From NCBI RefSeq assembly GCF_014282005.1, contig NZ_JACFTD010000002.1, forward strand, positions 62,001-126,000: a stretch of 64,000 nucleotides of DNA, written 5' to 3'. Made by a program: the position numbers and the translations under genes. Under the pieces are notes generated by a model. That model searched no databases and was not told the DNA's origin. It saw only the letters and a program-made list of their open reading frames with translations. Below, piece by piece: positions 46,675 through 55,848 of this stretch. Origin of the DNA: Sporosarcina sp. BP05 (GTDB taxonomy: Bacteria > Bacillota > Bacilli > Bacillales_A > Planococcaceae). Numbering within the stretch: the stretch's first letter is position 1; each line of letters opens with the position of its first letter.

Positions 46675-48012
46675 TTGACAATAAAATTTTATTTTCCAAT
46701 TGTTACATGTTTTGTTTTAATCATGTTTGTTTTGTATCAAGTCTTTACACCATCTTCTATAGTATCTGCAAAAGGGAATGCGGAAAACGGCTCAATTGCG
46801 ACAATCAATCTTGACGGAAAGAAAAAATCCGAAATTGAATCGCTATTGGCTTTGGAAGTGGCGAAGTGGAAAGAAAACGACATTATTGTGCAAGGGACGA
46901 CTGCAAAAATCGTTATTCCAAGTAACTATGTGCAATTCGATATTAAGAAAACAGTCAAGCATTACGTAAGTGCGTCATCTAAACCTTGGTACAATATTTT
47001 GGGAAGTGCGAACAAAATTCAGTTGCCACTCGAAATTACAATAGATGAGGAAGTAAATGAACTATTGAAAGGTAATCCCTTGTTTTTTGTAGATGAAACC
47101 ATTAAGGCAATCGAAGATCATGCAGGCTACTTAAAACAAGGGCCTGTCCAAGCAAAAGAAGTGGCGCTTTCAAAAAAACTGTTAGAGAGAATAGCATTTG
47201 AAATTCAAGACGTTAAGGCCAATGTCAACGGACTCTCGCAAATTAGTCATACATTAAATGAGACAACGCTTTTAAACGGTGAACAATTCTCGTTTCTGCA
47301 AAAACTAAAAGAGGCGGATAGTGTTTACAATGATGACACTGCTAATTTTATCGCATCTACATTGTATAGCGCTGTTTTGAATTCTGAAATCGAAATTTTG
47401 GAACGGCATTCCCAAAATCGCATCCCAGATTATTTAGTTCCAGGAGTAGAAGTGAAAGTGGATGCGAATAGGAATCAGGATTTTTCTTTTGTTAATAACA
47501 CCAATCGTCCGATCATTATTTATGCAACCATTAAAGATGAGCGATTATTAATTGAACTGTATTCGTTAAAATCGGATAACGTGGTTACGTACGATGTGTC
47601 GAATATAGAAAACGTTAAACCAAGAACGATTTACCGACTGACTTCCACTTTGTCGCCGGGGCAGGAAAAGGTGCTAGAAGAGGGTAAAGACGGTCTACGT
47701 GTGCAAGTAAATAAAAAGATTTCAGGTGGATCATTTGACAAGGATGTCGTCATTAGTCGAGACTTTTATCCACCTAAAAATAAAGTGGTCTTAGTTTCTT
47801 CTATACCAACACTTGTTAGCCCTATCGTTCAAAATCCAAACGCTGGTTCAGGTAGTGCGACGAGCCAGGTCGACACAAATAATACGAAACCAGCTAATCC
47901 AATAACTGAAGATGAGGATGGCAATACGGTGAGGCATGAAGGTGCGGTCCTTATTCCTGAGGGCGCCACTTATGATAAAGGCGGAAACGTAATAACGTCT
48001 GATCCGCACTAA
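46675..48012 (+). CDS. VanW/G5-domain exported protein at the head of the pilus operon
   Basis: 445 residues with an N-terminal membrane anchor (residues 5-25). A VanW-like central part follows (HTLNETTLLNGEQFSFLQKL, NFIASTLYSAVLNSEIEILERHSQNRIPDY across residues 202-260). A G5-like domain (STLSPGQEKVLEEGKDGLRVQ) and a low-complexity tail come next. TTG start, 7 bp after AAGGGGG. VanW proteins are exported and of unknown activity; G5 domains bind cell-wall N-acetylglucosamine. Placement 19 bp before pilB suggests help for the pilus in crossing or attaching to the wall, an inference. Confidence 0.85.
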   Translation: MTIKFYFPIVTCFVLIMFVLYQVFTPSSIVSAKGNAENGSIATINLDGKKKSEIESLLALEVAKWKENDIIVQGTTAKIVIPSNYVQFDIKKTVKHYVSASSKPWYNILGSANKIQLPLEITIDEEVNELLKGNPLFFVDETIKAIEDHAGYLKQGPVQAKEVALSKKLLERIAFEIQDVKANVNGLSQISHTLNETTLLNGEQFSFLQKLKEADSVYNDDTANFIASTLYSAVLNSEIEILERHSQNRIPDYLVPGVEVKVDANRNQDFSFVNNTNRPIIIYATIKDERLLIELYSLKSDNVVTYDVSNIENVKPRTIYRLTSTLSPGQEKVLEEGKDGLRVQVNKKISGGSFDKDVVISRDFYPPKNKVVLVSSIPTLVSPIVQNPNAGSGSATSQVDTNNTKPANPITEDEDGNTVRHEGAVLIPEGATYDKGGNVITSDPH

Positions 48013-48031
48013 AATAAATGGGGGTGACGGT

Positions 48032-49696
48032 GTGAAATTCAAAACGCGCAAAAGGCTTGGGGATTTATTAGTCGAAGCAAACCTCATCAGTCACCAACTG
48101 TTGGATGAGGTACTGGTAGAAAAAAGCCGGGAGGAGAAGCTCGGGGATTGTTTAATCAGGCTACAGCATATTACCGAACAGCAACTTATTGAAGTACTTG
48201 AACTGCAACTGGGCATTCCGCATATTCATTTGAACCAATATTCCATCGAACCGGAACTGATCCAGCTTGTACCAAAAGAATTGGCAAAGCGTGCGCAGAT
48301 TATGCCCGTACGGAAAGATCGCAATAAGTTATTGGTCGCAATGGCAGACCCGATGGATTACTTCGCAATTGAAGAATTGCGGATGACAACGGGCTACCAA
48401 ATTGAGACAAGTATCGCAGCTAAAGATGATATCTATCGAACAATCACCAAGTATTATGATCTGCAAGAATCTATGGATGATGCACTCGATGACATTATGC
48501 CGACAGAATTGGATACCGAAAATCAAATAACAGACGAAGATTCGCCGATTGTTCGGCTTGTCAACCAAATAATTGCCAATGGTGTCGCGCAACGGGCAAG
48601 TGATATCCACTTTGACCCGCAGGAGGCGGAATTAAAAATCCGTTACCGTGTCGATGGCATTCTGCGTGAAGAGCGTGCCCTTCCAAAAAATATGCAAAAT
48701 ATTATCATTGCACGTGTGAAAATTATGGGGAATTTAAACATTACAGAAAATCGTATTCCGCAAGATGGACGCATTAAATCTGTCGTCAACTTCAGACCGA
48801 TTGATATTCGGTTGTCTACATTGCCAACCATTTACGGTGAAAAAATTGTAATGCGTATTCTTGATTTAAGCAGGGCTTTAAACGATTTGGATGGACTTGG
48901 ATTTGCCCCTGGAAATCTTCAACTGTTCAAAAAAATGCTTGAAAAGCCAAATGGTATTATTTTAATAACGGGTCCTACGGGGTCAGGTAAATCGTCAACG
49001 CTTTATGCGGGATTGAACTATCTAAACAATGAAGAAGTGAATATTATTACGGTTGAAGATCCAGTCGAATATCAGCTACAAGGGGTCAACCAAATTCAAG
49101 TTCGCGATGAAGTGGGTTTGACATTTGCGGCAGGTCTGCGCTCTATTCTTCGGCAAGATCCGGATATTATCATGGTCGGTGAAATCCGGGATATGGAAAC
49201 GGCACAAATTGCGATTCGTTCATCGTTGACGGGGCATCTTGTGTTAAGTACGTTGCATACGAATAATGCGATTGACTCGATTTCAAGGTTGACTGATATG
49301 GGGGTTGAACCCTATTTACTGTCCTCATCACTCGTCGGTGTTATGGCTCAGCGGCTTGTGCGGCGCATCTGCCGAGATTGCAGTGAAGTACGTAAGCCGC
49401 ACGAACATGAAACAAAGCTGTTTACTCAATATGGCTTGAAGATACCAGTGATTACCTATGGGAAAGGATGCCCGTCTTGTAATGAAACAGGTTTTCGTGG
49501 CCGCATAGCACTTCATGAAATACTGCCAATCGATGATACAATCAAGGCACAAATTATGGGCGTAAATAGTCCGTCAGAGATACGTAAATATGCCAGAAGC
49601 CAAGGTTTTAAGACGTTGTTGGAAGATGGGCTACAAAAAGTAGTCGAAGGGGCTACTACGTCGGAAGAAGTGCTGCGTGTAGCAACATCTGATTAG
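48032..49696 (+). CDS. pilB: Type IV pilus assembly ATPase PilB
   Basis: A 554-residue secretion ATPase that drives pilin polymerisation. The N-terminal MshEN-like domain shows two RLG-type repeats (RLGDLLVEANLISHQLLDEV and KLGDCLIRLQHITEQQL). Then come Walker A (GPTGSGKSST), the Asp box (ITVEDPVEYQL), Walker B (DPDIIMVGEIRD), the His box (TGHLVLSTLHTN) and a CRDC...CPSC zinc site. MshEN domains can bind c-di-GMP, but several ligand positions are changed here. GTG start after GGGGGTGA. Confidence 0.95.
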   Translation: MKFKTRKRLGDLLVEANLISHQLLDEVLVEKSREEKLGDCLIRLQHITEQQLIEVLELQLGIPHIHLNQYSIEPELIQLVPKELAKRAQIMPVRKDRNKLLVAMADPMDYFAIEELRMTTGYQIETSIAAKDDIYRTITKYYDLQESMDDALDDIMPTELDTENQITDEDSPIVRLVNQIIANGVAQRASDIHFDPQEAELKIRYRVDGILREERALPKNMQNIIIARVKIMGNLNITENRIPQDGRIKSVVNFRPIDIRLSTLPTIYGEKIVMRILDLSRALNDLDGLGFAPGNLQLFKKMLEKPNGIILITGPTGSGKSSTLYAGLNYLNNEEVNIITVEDPVEYQLQGVNQIQVRDEVGLTFAAGLRSILRQDPDIIMVGEIRDMETAQIAIRSSLTGHLVLSTLHTNNAIDSISRLTDMGVEPYLLSSSLVGVMAQRLVRRICRDCSEVRKPHEHETKLFTQYGLKIPVITYGKGCPSCNETGFRGRIALHEILPIDDTIKAQIMGVNSPSEIRKYARSQGFKTLLEDGLQKVVEGATTSEEVLRVATSD

Positions 49697-49719
49697 GATT
49701 GGGATTAGGATGTGATGGA

Positions 49720-50763
49720 ATGTCGAATATAATCGTACAACTACTAACGAAAGCCTATGAAGAAAAAGCGTCAGATTTGCATCTTTCATTCGGGATTCCA
49801 GCCGTTTTCCGGGTGGATGGGCAATTGCGCCAACTCGGCGAACGTGCGTATACATCGTCAGAATTGCAACAGATGGTAGAGCACATTCTTCCTGCCAATA
49901 AAAAAGACGAATTCGAGTCCGTTGGGGAAGCCGATTTCAACTACGCATTTGAAGGGCTATGCCGTTTTCGTGTAAATGCATATCATCAGCGTGGCCAAGT
50001 TTCGATTGCGGCTCGTCTCATTTCGGCCGACATACCGACGATTCAGCAATTGGGGATGCCTGATGTCCTAATTGAGTTGGCTGAAAAACCGCAAGGACTC
50101 ATTCTTGTGACAGGCCCGACAGGTTCCGGGAAATCGACGACGCTAGCGGCGATGATTGACTACGTCAATGACAATTATGCCAAACATATTATTACGCTCG
50201 AAGATCCGATTGAATATTTGCATCAGCATAAGAAATCCGTCGTCAATCAACGTGAAATCGGCGTTGATACACAAAGTTTCGCCAGTGGGCTAAGGGCTGC
50301 ATTGCGGCAAGATCCTGAAATTATACTTGTTGGTGAAATGCGTGACCTTGAAACGATTTCAACGGCTATCACGGCAGCGGAGACAGGTCACCTTGTGTTG
50401 GCTACCCTACATACGAGTAGTGCGGCGACGACCATAGATCGTATTATCGACGTTTTTCCACCGCATCAGCAAAGCCAGATCCGAATTCAACTGGCTAACG
50501 TCTTGCAAGGGATTATTTCTCAGCGGTTGTTCGTGAAAAAGGATGGGCAGGGACGCGTGGCTGCAACGGAAGTGCTTGTTCAGACAGCATCTATTGCCAA
50601 TCTAATACGCTCTGAGAAGGTGCATCAAATCCAAAACGTTATCCAAACGAGCCGGAAATTGGGCATGCATACATTAGAAACGTCCATCCAACAATTAATG
50701 GCAAGTGGAATGTTGCACTATGACGATGCCAAACCTTTTTTGAATGAAGGTGAATTCATTTGA
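49720..50763 (+). CDS. pilT: Pilus retraction ATPase PilT
   Basis: 347 residues, the usual PilT length. Opening SDLHLSFGIPAVFRVDGQLR, Walker A (GPTGSGKST), Asp box (ITLEDPIEYLH), Walker B (DPEIILVGEMRD) and the PilT-typical AIREGK-type region near the end (EKVHQIQNVIQTSRKLGM) are visible. ATG 49720 is preferred. The stop overlaps the pilC start. Its presence implies dynamic, retractable pili, for twitching or DNA uptake. Confidence 0.94.
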   Translation: MSNIIVQLLTKAYEEKASDLHLSFGIPAVFRVDGQLRQLGERAYTSSELQQMVEHILPANKKDEFESVGEADFNYAFEGLCRFRVNAYHQRGQVSIAARLISADIPTIQQLGMPDVLIELAEKPQGLILVTGPTGSGKSTTLAAMIDYVNDNYAKHIITLEDPIEYLHQHKKSVVNQREIGVDTQSFASGLRAALRQDPEIILVGEMRDLETISTAITAAETGHLVLATLHTSSAATTIDRIIDVFPPHQQSQIRIQLANVLQGIISQRLFVKKDGQGRVAATEVLVQTASIANLIRSEKVHQIQNVIQTSRKLGMHTLETSIQQLMASGMLHYDDAKPFLNEGEFI

Positions 50764-51965
50764 CGGTATTTAAATATAGCGGTCGGACATCTACAGGTGC
50801 GATGAAAAAAGGGGTCATCGATGCCGAAACACAGGTAGCTGCTGTTGCCAAACTACGCAAGCAAGGCATTAATCCGAGGGAAATAGCGGAATCCAACAGT
50901 ATTCTTCATAAAGAATTAGCAGTTGGAGGAAAAGTGAAAAATGAAGATTTCGTCGTCTATTGCAGGCAGTTCGCCACACTGATCCGTGCGGGTGTTTCAC
51001 TCGTTGAATCAACCAAGATATTGGCAGAACAAACTACAAGCAAGGTACTGAAAAAAGCATTGTTTGCAGTCGAAGAAGATATTCGAACAGGAACAACATT
51101 TTCAAGTGCTGCTGCAAAAAGTGACAAAGTGTTTCCGCCGATGTTCGTCAATATGATCCGCGCGGGTGAAGCGACGGGGAACTTGGATGAGACATTGGAA
51201 AGACTAGCAATCTATTATGAGAAACAACATAATTTGAAAAAGAAAATCCAATCGACAATGATGTACCCGCTTATCCTATTTATAATGACGATAATTGTTG
51301 TGGTCTTTCTGATGTTGACAATTGTGCCAACATTTACGTCGATGTTCGCCGACTTTGATGCTGAACTGCCAGGCATTACATTGTTTGTTATGGGGCTCAG
51401 TGATTTTATCAAAGCATTTTGGTGGCTGATGCTCATCATTGTGGTGGGGCTAGTCGTTGGTTTTAACTATTTGTTTAAAAACAACAAACAGTTCCATTAT
51501 CAAGTGCATTATCTGTTACTGCGCATGCCGATATTTGGCAAGTTGCTGCAAAAAGCGGCAATTGCCCGCATGTCGCGCTCATTATCATCACTGTTCAGCA
51601 GTTCCGTGCCCATATTACAAGCACTGTCAATCGTTGAAAAAGTAATTGGTAATCCCGTTATGGGACAAGTTGTGTTGCAATCGAGAGCCAGTTTAGAAAA
51701 AGGCAGCACGCTATCGGCTCCGTTGCAAAAAAGCTGGCTGTTCCCACCGCTCGTCACGCAAATGACGGCGATTGGAGAGAAGACGGGTTCACTTGATTAT
51801 ATGTTGGAAAAAATTGCGGACTTTTACGAGGATGATGTCGACAGAACCGTAGATACGCTGAAAGGCTTGATTGAACCGTTGATGATTGTGTTTTTAGCAG
51901 CGATTGTCGGCACAATTGTGTTGGCGATTATGGTGCCGATGTTTAGTTTGTATGAGCAAGTCTAG
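50760..51965 (+). CDS. pilC: Pilus inner-membrane platform protein PilC
   Basis: 401 residues with two GspF domains: VKNEDFVVYCRQFATLIRAGVSLVES near residue 60 and RMSRSLSSLFSSSVPILQAL near 270. Three to four membrane segments are visible (about 165-190, 215-235, 370-395). It anchors the assembly ATPases to the growing pilus. TTG start, 7 bp after GAAGGTG. Confidence 0.94.
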   Translation: MTVFKYSGRTSTGAMKKGVIDAETQVAAVAKLRKQGINPREIAESNSILHKELAVGGKVKNEDFVVYCRQFATLIRAGVSLVESTKILAEQTTSKVLKKALFAVEEDIRTGTTFSSAAAKSDKVFPPMFVNMIRAGEATGNLDETLERLAIYYEKQHNLKKKIQSTMMYPLILFIMTIIVVVFLMLTIVPTFTSMFADFDAELPGITLFVMGLSDFIKAFWWLMLIIVVGLVVGFNYLFKNNKQFHYQVHYLLLRMPIFGKLLQKAAIARMSRSLSSLFSSSVPILQALSIVEKVIGNPVMGQVVLQSRASLEKGSTLSAPLQKSWLFPPLVTQMTAIGEKTGSLDYMLEKIADFYEDDVDRTVDTLKGLIEPLMIVFLAAIVGTIVLAIMVPMFSLYEQV

Positions 51966-51983
51966 GTTGTAAGGATACTGGAT

Positions 51984-52042
51984 AGGGTGCCGGGTACTTG
52001 CATAATTCATGAAATTCGAATTGCGTGAGTACCTGGTACCCT
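51984..52042 (+). other. Long 25-bp hairpin between pilC and pilA
   Basis: Left arm 51984-52008 and right arm 52018-52042 pair over 25 positions with one mismatch; five further non-Watson-Crick positions are G-U. The loop is 9 nt. The arms contain GGGTACTT/GAGTACC and end in GGGT/ACCC. No T-run follows. It may stabilise or process the mRNA and raise pilA relative to pilC. Confidence 0.6.
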
Positions 52043-52064
52043 GGGAAAGTGTCGGGAGGAAACA

Positions 52065-52124
52065 GATGCAAGACGCACCAATAATAAAAAACAAATGGAG
52101 GAATTATCATGTTGAACAAATTTA
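52065..52124 (+). CDS. Possible 19-residue leader peptide overlapping pilA
   Basis: ATG 52065 stands 5 bp after GGGAGG. The reading frame encodes MQDAPIIKNKWRNYHVEQI and stops 16 bp inside pilA in another frame. Translation through it would cover the pilA ribosome binding site, so it could couple or tune pilin translation. It could equally be chance. Confidence 0.3.
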
Positions 52125-52552
52125 AAAAACAAATGAAAAATGAAAAAGGTTTAACGCTTATTGAACTATTGGCAGTTATTGTTATCTTGGCTATTATTGC
52201 GGCGATTGCGGTTCCGGCGATTGGAAATGTGATTAATAACTCGAAAGACAAAGCAATACTTGCTGATGCATCGAATATTTTATCAGGTGCTAAAATTGCT
52301 CTCGTTGATGGGGCATGCACTGACACATCAGGTGCGATTTCTTGTGTGGTATCTTCAGATGCTGCTTTACCTGGATTACAAGATTACGTTGAAGGTATGA
52401 AAGTAGGGGCTACTTACTCAGCTACAAGAACAGCTGCGGGTGTATGGACGATAACTTATAATAAATTAGATGAGTTGAAAACTAAAAAATATGTTGGATA
52501 TAAAGCTACTGCTATTACTGACGCTAAATTAACCGAAGCACTTAATAAATAA
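52109..52552 (+). CDS. pilA: Major type IV pilin PilA
   Basis: A 147-residue prepilin. The leader ends NEKG and the mature protein begins LTLIELLAVIVILAIIAAIA with Glu +5, the classical T4a-like N-terminus. A globular domain with one cysteine pair (GACTDTSGAISC), probably a disulfide, follows. Strong GGAGG. It follows the assembly genes and a long hairpin, and precedes pilMNO, as expected for the most abundant subunit. Confidence 0.92.
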   Translation: MLNKFKKQMKNEKGLTLIELLAVIVILAIIAAIAVPAIGNVINNSKDKAILADASNILSGAKIALVDGACTDTSGAISCVVSSDAALPGLQDYVEGMKVGATYSATRTAAGVWTITYNKLDELKTKKYVGYKATAITDAKLTEALNK

Positions 52553-52563
52553 TCTTTCTCATT

Positions 52564-52589
52564 CTACAGTGGCCCACCCGCTGCTGTAG
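52564..52589 (+). terminator. Attenuator-like hairpin after pilA
   Basis: CTACAG/CTGTAG stem with a 14-nt loop and only a weak T-rich tail. Partial read-through into pilM would give pilin excess. Confidence 0.5.
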
Positions 52590-52683
52590 TCTCATCTTTT
52601 CGTTTTTGATCCAGCGTAATGACCCATCATTGCGCTGAATGGTTAACGAAATGACTTGTCTTTGATTGAAAGGAGCCCATCAA

Positions 52684-53658
52684 ATGTTTGGTAGAAAAAA
52701 GAATCGGGTTGTATCACTTGAACTAAATGATTTTCTAATCCGTGCCTTCATTGTGAACGATGGCGATGTGGTGAACGCGACTGTCTATGAATCTCCGCTA
52801 CCAACTGGCTTGGTCGTGGATGAAACGGTCCAAGATGAATTGGCTTTTTTTGAGTTGTTGAAAGAGCTTGCGAAAGATTGGCAGATTGCTAAGCATGATG
52901 TGCGTTTTTTTGCGCAGGATCATTCTGTTATGATGCGAACATTTGAGCATCCAAAAGATATTCCGTCCGATAAATTAAAAGGCTATGTGGAAATGGAATT
53001 AGGACGTACACTCCATTTACCGTTTGACGAGCCACTTATAGATGTCTATGATCCGAAAGTGGATGACGGGGAGGCTGTCATTTTTGCGGCACCTTCTGAA
53101 GAAGTCTTTAAACTGATGCATATATACGCGGATGTACATATGCATCCGACGATTTTGGATGTGCGTACCTTGTCCAATATTCGCTTTTTGGATAGCACAT
53201 CATCCTTTTCGCCAGGCAAGACATATTTGATTGCAGATTGGTCAATTGATGCGGTGTCCGTCAGTATTTATTCCAATGGAAATGTCGATTTTCTGCGCTA
53301 TCAGCCAACGGAAACATCATCGCGTAATTGGCATTATGAGTCGGATGGCAAGGAGCGCAATGTCTTTTCGTATGAGGGGCATATAGAAGATTATCATCAG
53401 TCACTCGCGAATCAGGTATTAGAGATTGACCGTATTTTGAATTTCTATCGTTTTTCCTTACATAAAGGTGAAAAGTCTGTCGACGAGATTGTAATGATGA
53501 GTGACCATCCTGAAATGGATTTCATAGTCGAGCAAATGCGTTCAGCTATTGATACGCCGATTACGGTTATTGACGATGTGTTTGTCCAAAAAAAATATCC
53601 TCAGTTTGAAGCCAAACATGCGGCACTTATTGGGCTTGCCTTGAAAGGGGGCTCTTAA
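52684..53658 (+). CDS. pilM: Pilus assembly protein PilM
   Basis: 324 residues with an actin/FtsA-like fold: VVSLELNDFLIRAFIV at the start, GYVEMELGRTLHLPFDEP near residue 100 and a later YLIADWSIDAVSVSIYSNG phosphate-loop-like strand. PilM is cytoplasmic and binds the short tail of PilN, linking the cytoplasmic ring to the membrane. ATG 52684 is 8 bp after AAAGGAG. pilN starts at the stop codon. Confidence 0.85.
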   Translation: MFGRKKNRVVSLELNDFLIRAFIVNDGDVVNATVYESPLPTGLVVDETVQDELAFFELLKELAKDWQIAKHDVRFFAQDHSVMMRTFEHPKDIPSDKLKGYVEMELGRTLHLPFDEPLIDVYDPKVDDGEAVIFAAPSEEVFKLMHIYADVHMHPTILDVRTLSNIRFLDSTSSFSPGKTYLIADWSIDAVSVSIYSNGNVDFLRYQPTETSSRNWHYESDGKERNVFSYEGHIEDYHQSLANQVLEIDRILNFYRFSLHKGEKSVDEIVMMSDHPEMDFIVEQMRSAIDTPITVIDDVFVQKKYPQFEAKHAALIGLALKGGS

Positions 53659-54243
53659 ATGGTTCCTGAAATTAACCTGCTGCCGCAAATGGAACGGAGA
53701 TCTGCGGGCAACAAATGGGGAGCTCTACTTGTAGGAGTGGCTTTTATTGTCATCGTCTCATTTTTAGCCTTTCACTATTTTACGTTGACGAAAAGTGTCA
53801 AGACGTTACAGGCTTATCAGCAAGCTTTGCTGGCGGATAAAGCAACAATTGAAGCTGAAATTGCTACGTTGGAACAGCCTGAGCAAATGGACCTAGCTAC
53901 AATTGTGGGGGTGTTGGAAACTATTACATATCCAGTGTCGCCATTGCTAGAGGAAATGAATCTCTATCGGAGTGAGGATGTCTATTTACGTGAATTTATA
54001 TTGACTGACAATGAAATTGAGTTTGTTATGGACTTTGAAACGATGCCAGAAACGGCAACCTATGTCGGTGATTTGACAGGTAGTGCTTACTTTGCAGATG
54101 TGAAAGTGGAAGAAGTCGAAACAATTGTCCCGGTAGAGGGAGATAGAGCGGTTGAATCATTTGATGTTGTTGATCATTTTGCAAATCGTTTTACAGTGAC
54201 CATTGATCCAACCTATTTACGTACGGGAGGTGCTGTACGATGA
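53659..54243 (+). CDS. pilN: Pilus assembly protein PilN
   Basis: 194 residues starting MVPEINLLPQMERR, the conserved PilN motif (EINLLP) that binds PilM. One membrane segment (about 23-45), then a coiled coil and a ferredoxin-like domain follow outside the membrane. It lies directly after pilM and overlaps pilO by 4 bp. Confidence 0.88.
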   Translation: MVPEINLLPQMERRSAGNKWGALLVGVAFIVIVSFLAFHYFTLTKSVKTLQAYQQALLADKATIEAEIATLEQPEQMDLATIVGVLETITYPVSPLLEEMNLYRSEDVYLREFILTDNEIEFVMDFETMPETATYVGDLTGSAYFADVKVEEVETIVPVEGDRAVESFDVVDHFANRFTVTIDPTYLRTGGAVR

Positions 54244-54944
54244 AGCAATCTTTAAATGAAAGTAAGTCGTTGGCGATTCTCTTAGGTGTTGTTGTCGTTC
54301 TATTGCTAGGCGCATTTTATTATTATTTTATTTATCCTAAGATAGAAACAGAAAAACAGACCGAGCAAGCGATTAGTCAACTGCAAACGGAGTTGACTAC
54401 TTTGGAGCAACAGGTGGCTGTGCTGGGTGCGGTGGATACTGAAGATACGAATGATTTTGAGCTGCGTAAAAAGCTACCTGTCCAGCGTGAATTGGACAAT
54501 TTACTGCGAACTATTCATGAAATCGAAGTGATGAGTGAATCAAAAATAGTAAGGATGACATTTAATAATTATGATGAAGAAGTTGCGCAAGCAGAGAGTC
54601 TAAAGTCTAAGGAAGAGACTGATGCAGAAGGAGCCGATCAAACAGAGGCTAGCACGACTGAAGAGGTAGTGGAAGGCGAGAAACCTGTTACGCCGATTAA
54701 TATTGAGGCATTGCCAAAAGAGTTGAAACTGATGTCACTTGAGCTAGAAATGGAAGTAGTAGATGAGGCGCATTTGATGACTTTTTTACAAGAGATAGAG
54801 GCTATAGAGCGGATTGTACGTATTGATGGTGTGATAATTGATCAAGTGCCAGGTGAATTGGAATTGACACGGCTAAACCCAAATAAAAAAATACCTGTGA
54901 CAGTTCAATTGACGACGTTTTACGCAGAGGATGTGACGAACTAA
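54240..54944 (+). CDS. pilO: Pilus assembly protein PilO
   Basis: 234 residues: short cytoplasmic tail, one membrane segment (11-31), a coiled coil (EKQTEQAISQLQTELTTLEQ), an acidic linker rich in Glu/Thr near 115-150, and a C-terminal domain. The layout matches PilO, the partner of PilN in the alignment complex. Identification rests on architecture and gene order. Confidence 0.82.
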   Translation: MKQSLNESKSLAILLGVVVVLLLGAFYYYFIYPKIETEKQTEQAISQLQTELTTLEQQVAVLGAVDTEDTNDFELRKKLPVQRELDNLLRTIHEIEVMSESKIVRMTFNNYDEEVAQAESLKSKEETDAEGADQTEASTTEEVVEGEKPVTPINIEALPKELKLMSLELEMEVVDEAHLMTFLQEIEAIERIVRIDGVIIDQVPGELELTRLNPNKKIPVTVQLTTFYAEDVTN

Positions 54945-55700
54945 ATGGATATGGTTCTTCTCGTATTATTCTTCACCTACGGCATCGTATTCGGCTCTTT
55001 CTTCAACGTTGTTGGCTTACGCGTTCCGAAAAAAGAGTCCATCGTGTCACCGCCTTCCCACTGCACAACTTGTGACCGAAAACTGGGGGTTCCTGACCTG
55101 GTGCCGGTCCTTTCTTACATCTTCTTAAAGGGGAAATGTCGGGGGTGCGGGTCGAAAATCAGTGCCATTTATCCGTTTATGGAGTTTGTGACGGGGTGCC
55201 TGTTTGCGCTGTCGTTTTATATGCTAGGTTTTAGCGCAGAACTTATCGTCGCCATTTTGTTCATGTCGCTTCTTGTCATCATTACGGTGTCGGACATCGC
55301 CTATATGCTTATCCCTAATAAGGTGCTGCTGCCGTTCGCTGTCGTGTTGCTTGGGGTTCGGCTGTTCATTCCCCTGGAGCCGTGGTGGGATAGCCTGCTC
55401 GGGGCTCTAGTGGGCTTCGGAGTCCTCTATCTTATCGCGGTTGTGTCGAAAGGTGGCATGGGTGGTGGGGACATCAAATTGTTTTTCGTTATCGGTCTTG
55501 TGTTGGGTACCGCGAATACGCTTTTGACGCTGTTTTTAGCGGCGTTCATCGGGTCTATTGCTGGGCTTATCATGTTGAAACGGACGGGGCAAGGACGAAA
55601 AACACCTATCCCATTTGGTCCTTCAATTGCAGTGGCTGCTGTCATTGCTTATTTCTGGGGTGCCGATTTTGTCGGTTGGTATGGAAATCTATTCTATTAA
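54945..55700 (+). CDS. pilD: Prepilin peptidase (PilD/ComC)
   Basis: A 251-residue membrane aspartyl protease that cleaves and N-methylates prepilins. N-terminal double CxxC (HCTTCDRK, KCRGCGSK) and the two catalytic Asp sites, SDIAYMLIPN and GGGDIKLF, are present, with about seven membrane segments. It sits where B. subtilis has comC, between folC and spoIIB/maf, so it probably serves both this pilus and any competence pseudopilus. Confidence 0.95.
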   Translation: MDMVLLVLFFTYGIVFGSFFNVVGLRVPKKESIVSPPSHCTTCDRKLGVPDLVPVLSYIFLKGKCRGCGSKISAIYPFMEFVTGCLFALSFYMLGFSAELIVAILFMSLLVIITVSDIAYMLIPNKVLLPFAVVLLGVRLFIPLEPWWDSLLGALVGFGVLYLIAVVSKGGMGGGDIKLFFVIGLVLGTANTLLTLFLAAFIGSIAGLIMLKRTGQGRKTPIPFGPSIAVAAVIAYFWGADFVGWYGNLFY

Positions 55701-55716
55701 GTCGATAAATTTAGTG

Positions 55717-55746
55717 GAACAAGGCGACATACGTCTTGTTCTTTTT
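55717..55746 (+). terminator. Terminator of the pilus operon
   Basis: A 10-bp stem (GAACAAGGCG/CGTCTTGTTC) with an ACATA loop, followed by TTTTT. Confidence 0.88.
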
Positions 55747-55848
55747 CACGTCCATTCTGATACCGTTAACTATAAAAGCACCTTGGTAAGGGCTGACTTA
55801 TGCCCTCAGCACCTAGGCGCTAGATAAACTTAAACGGGGTGGTCAACA

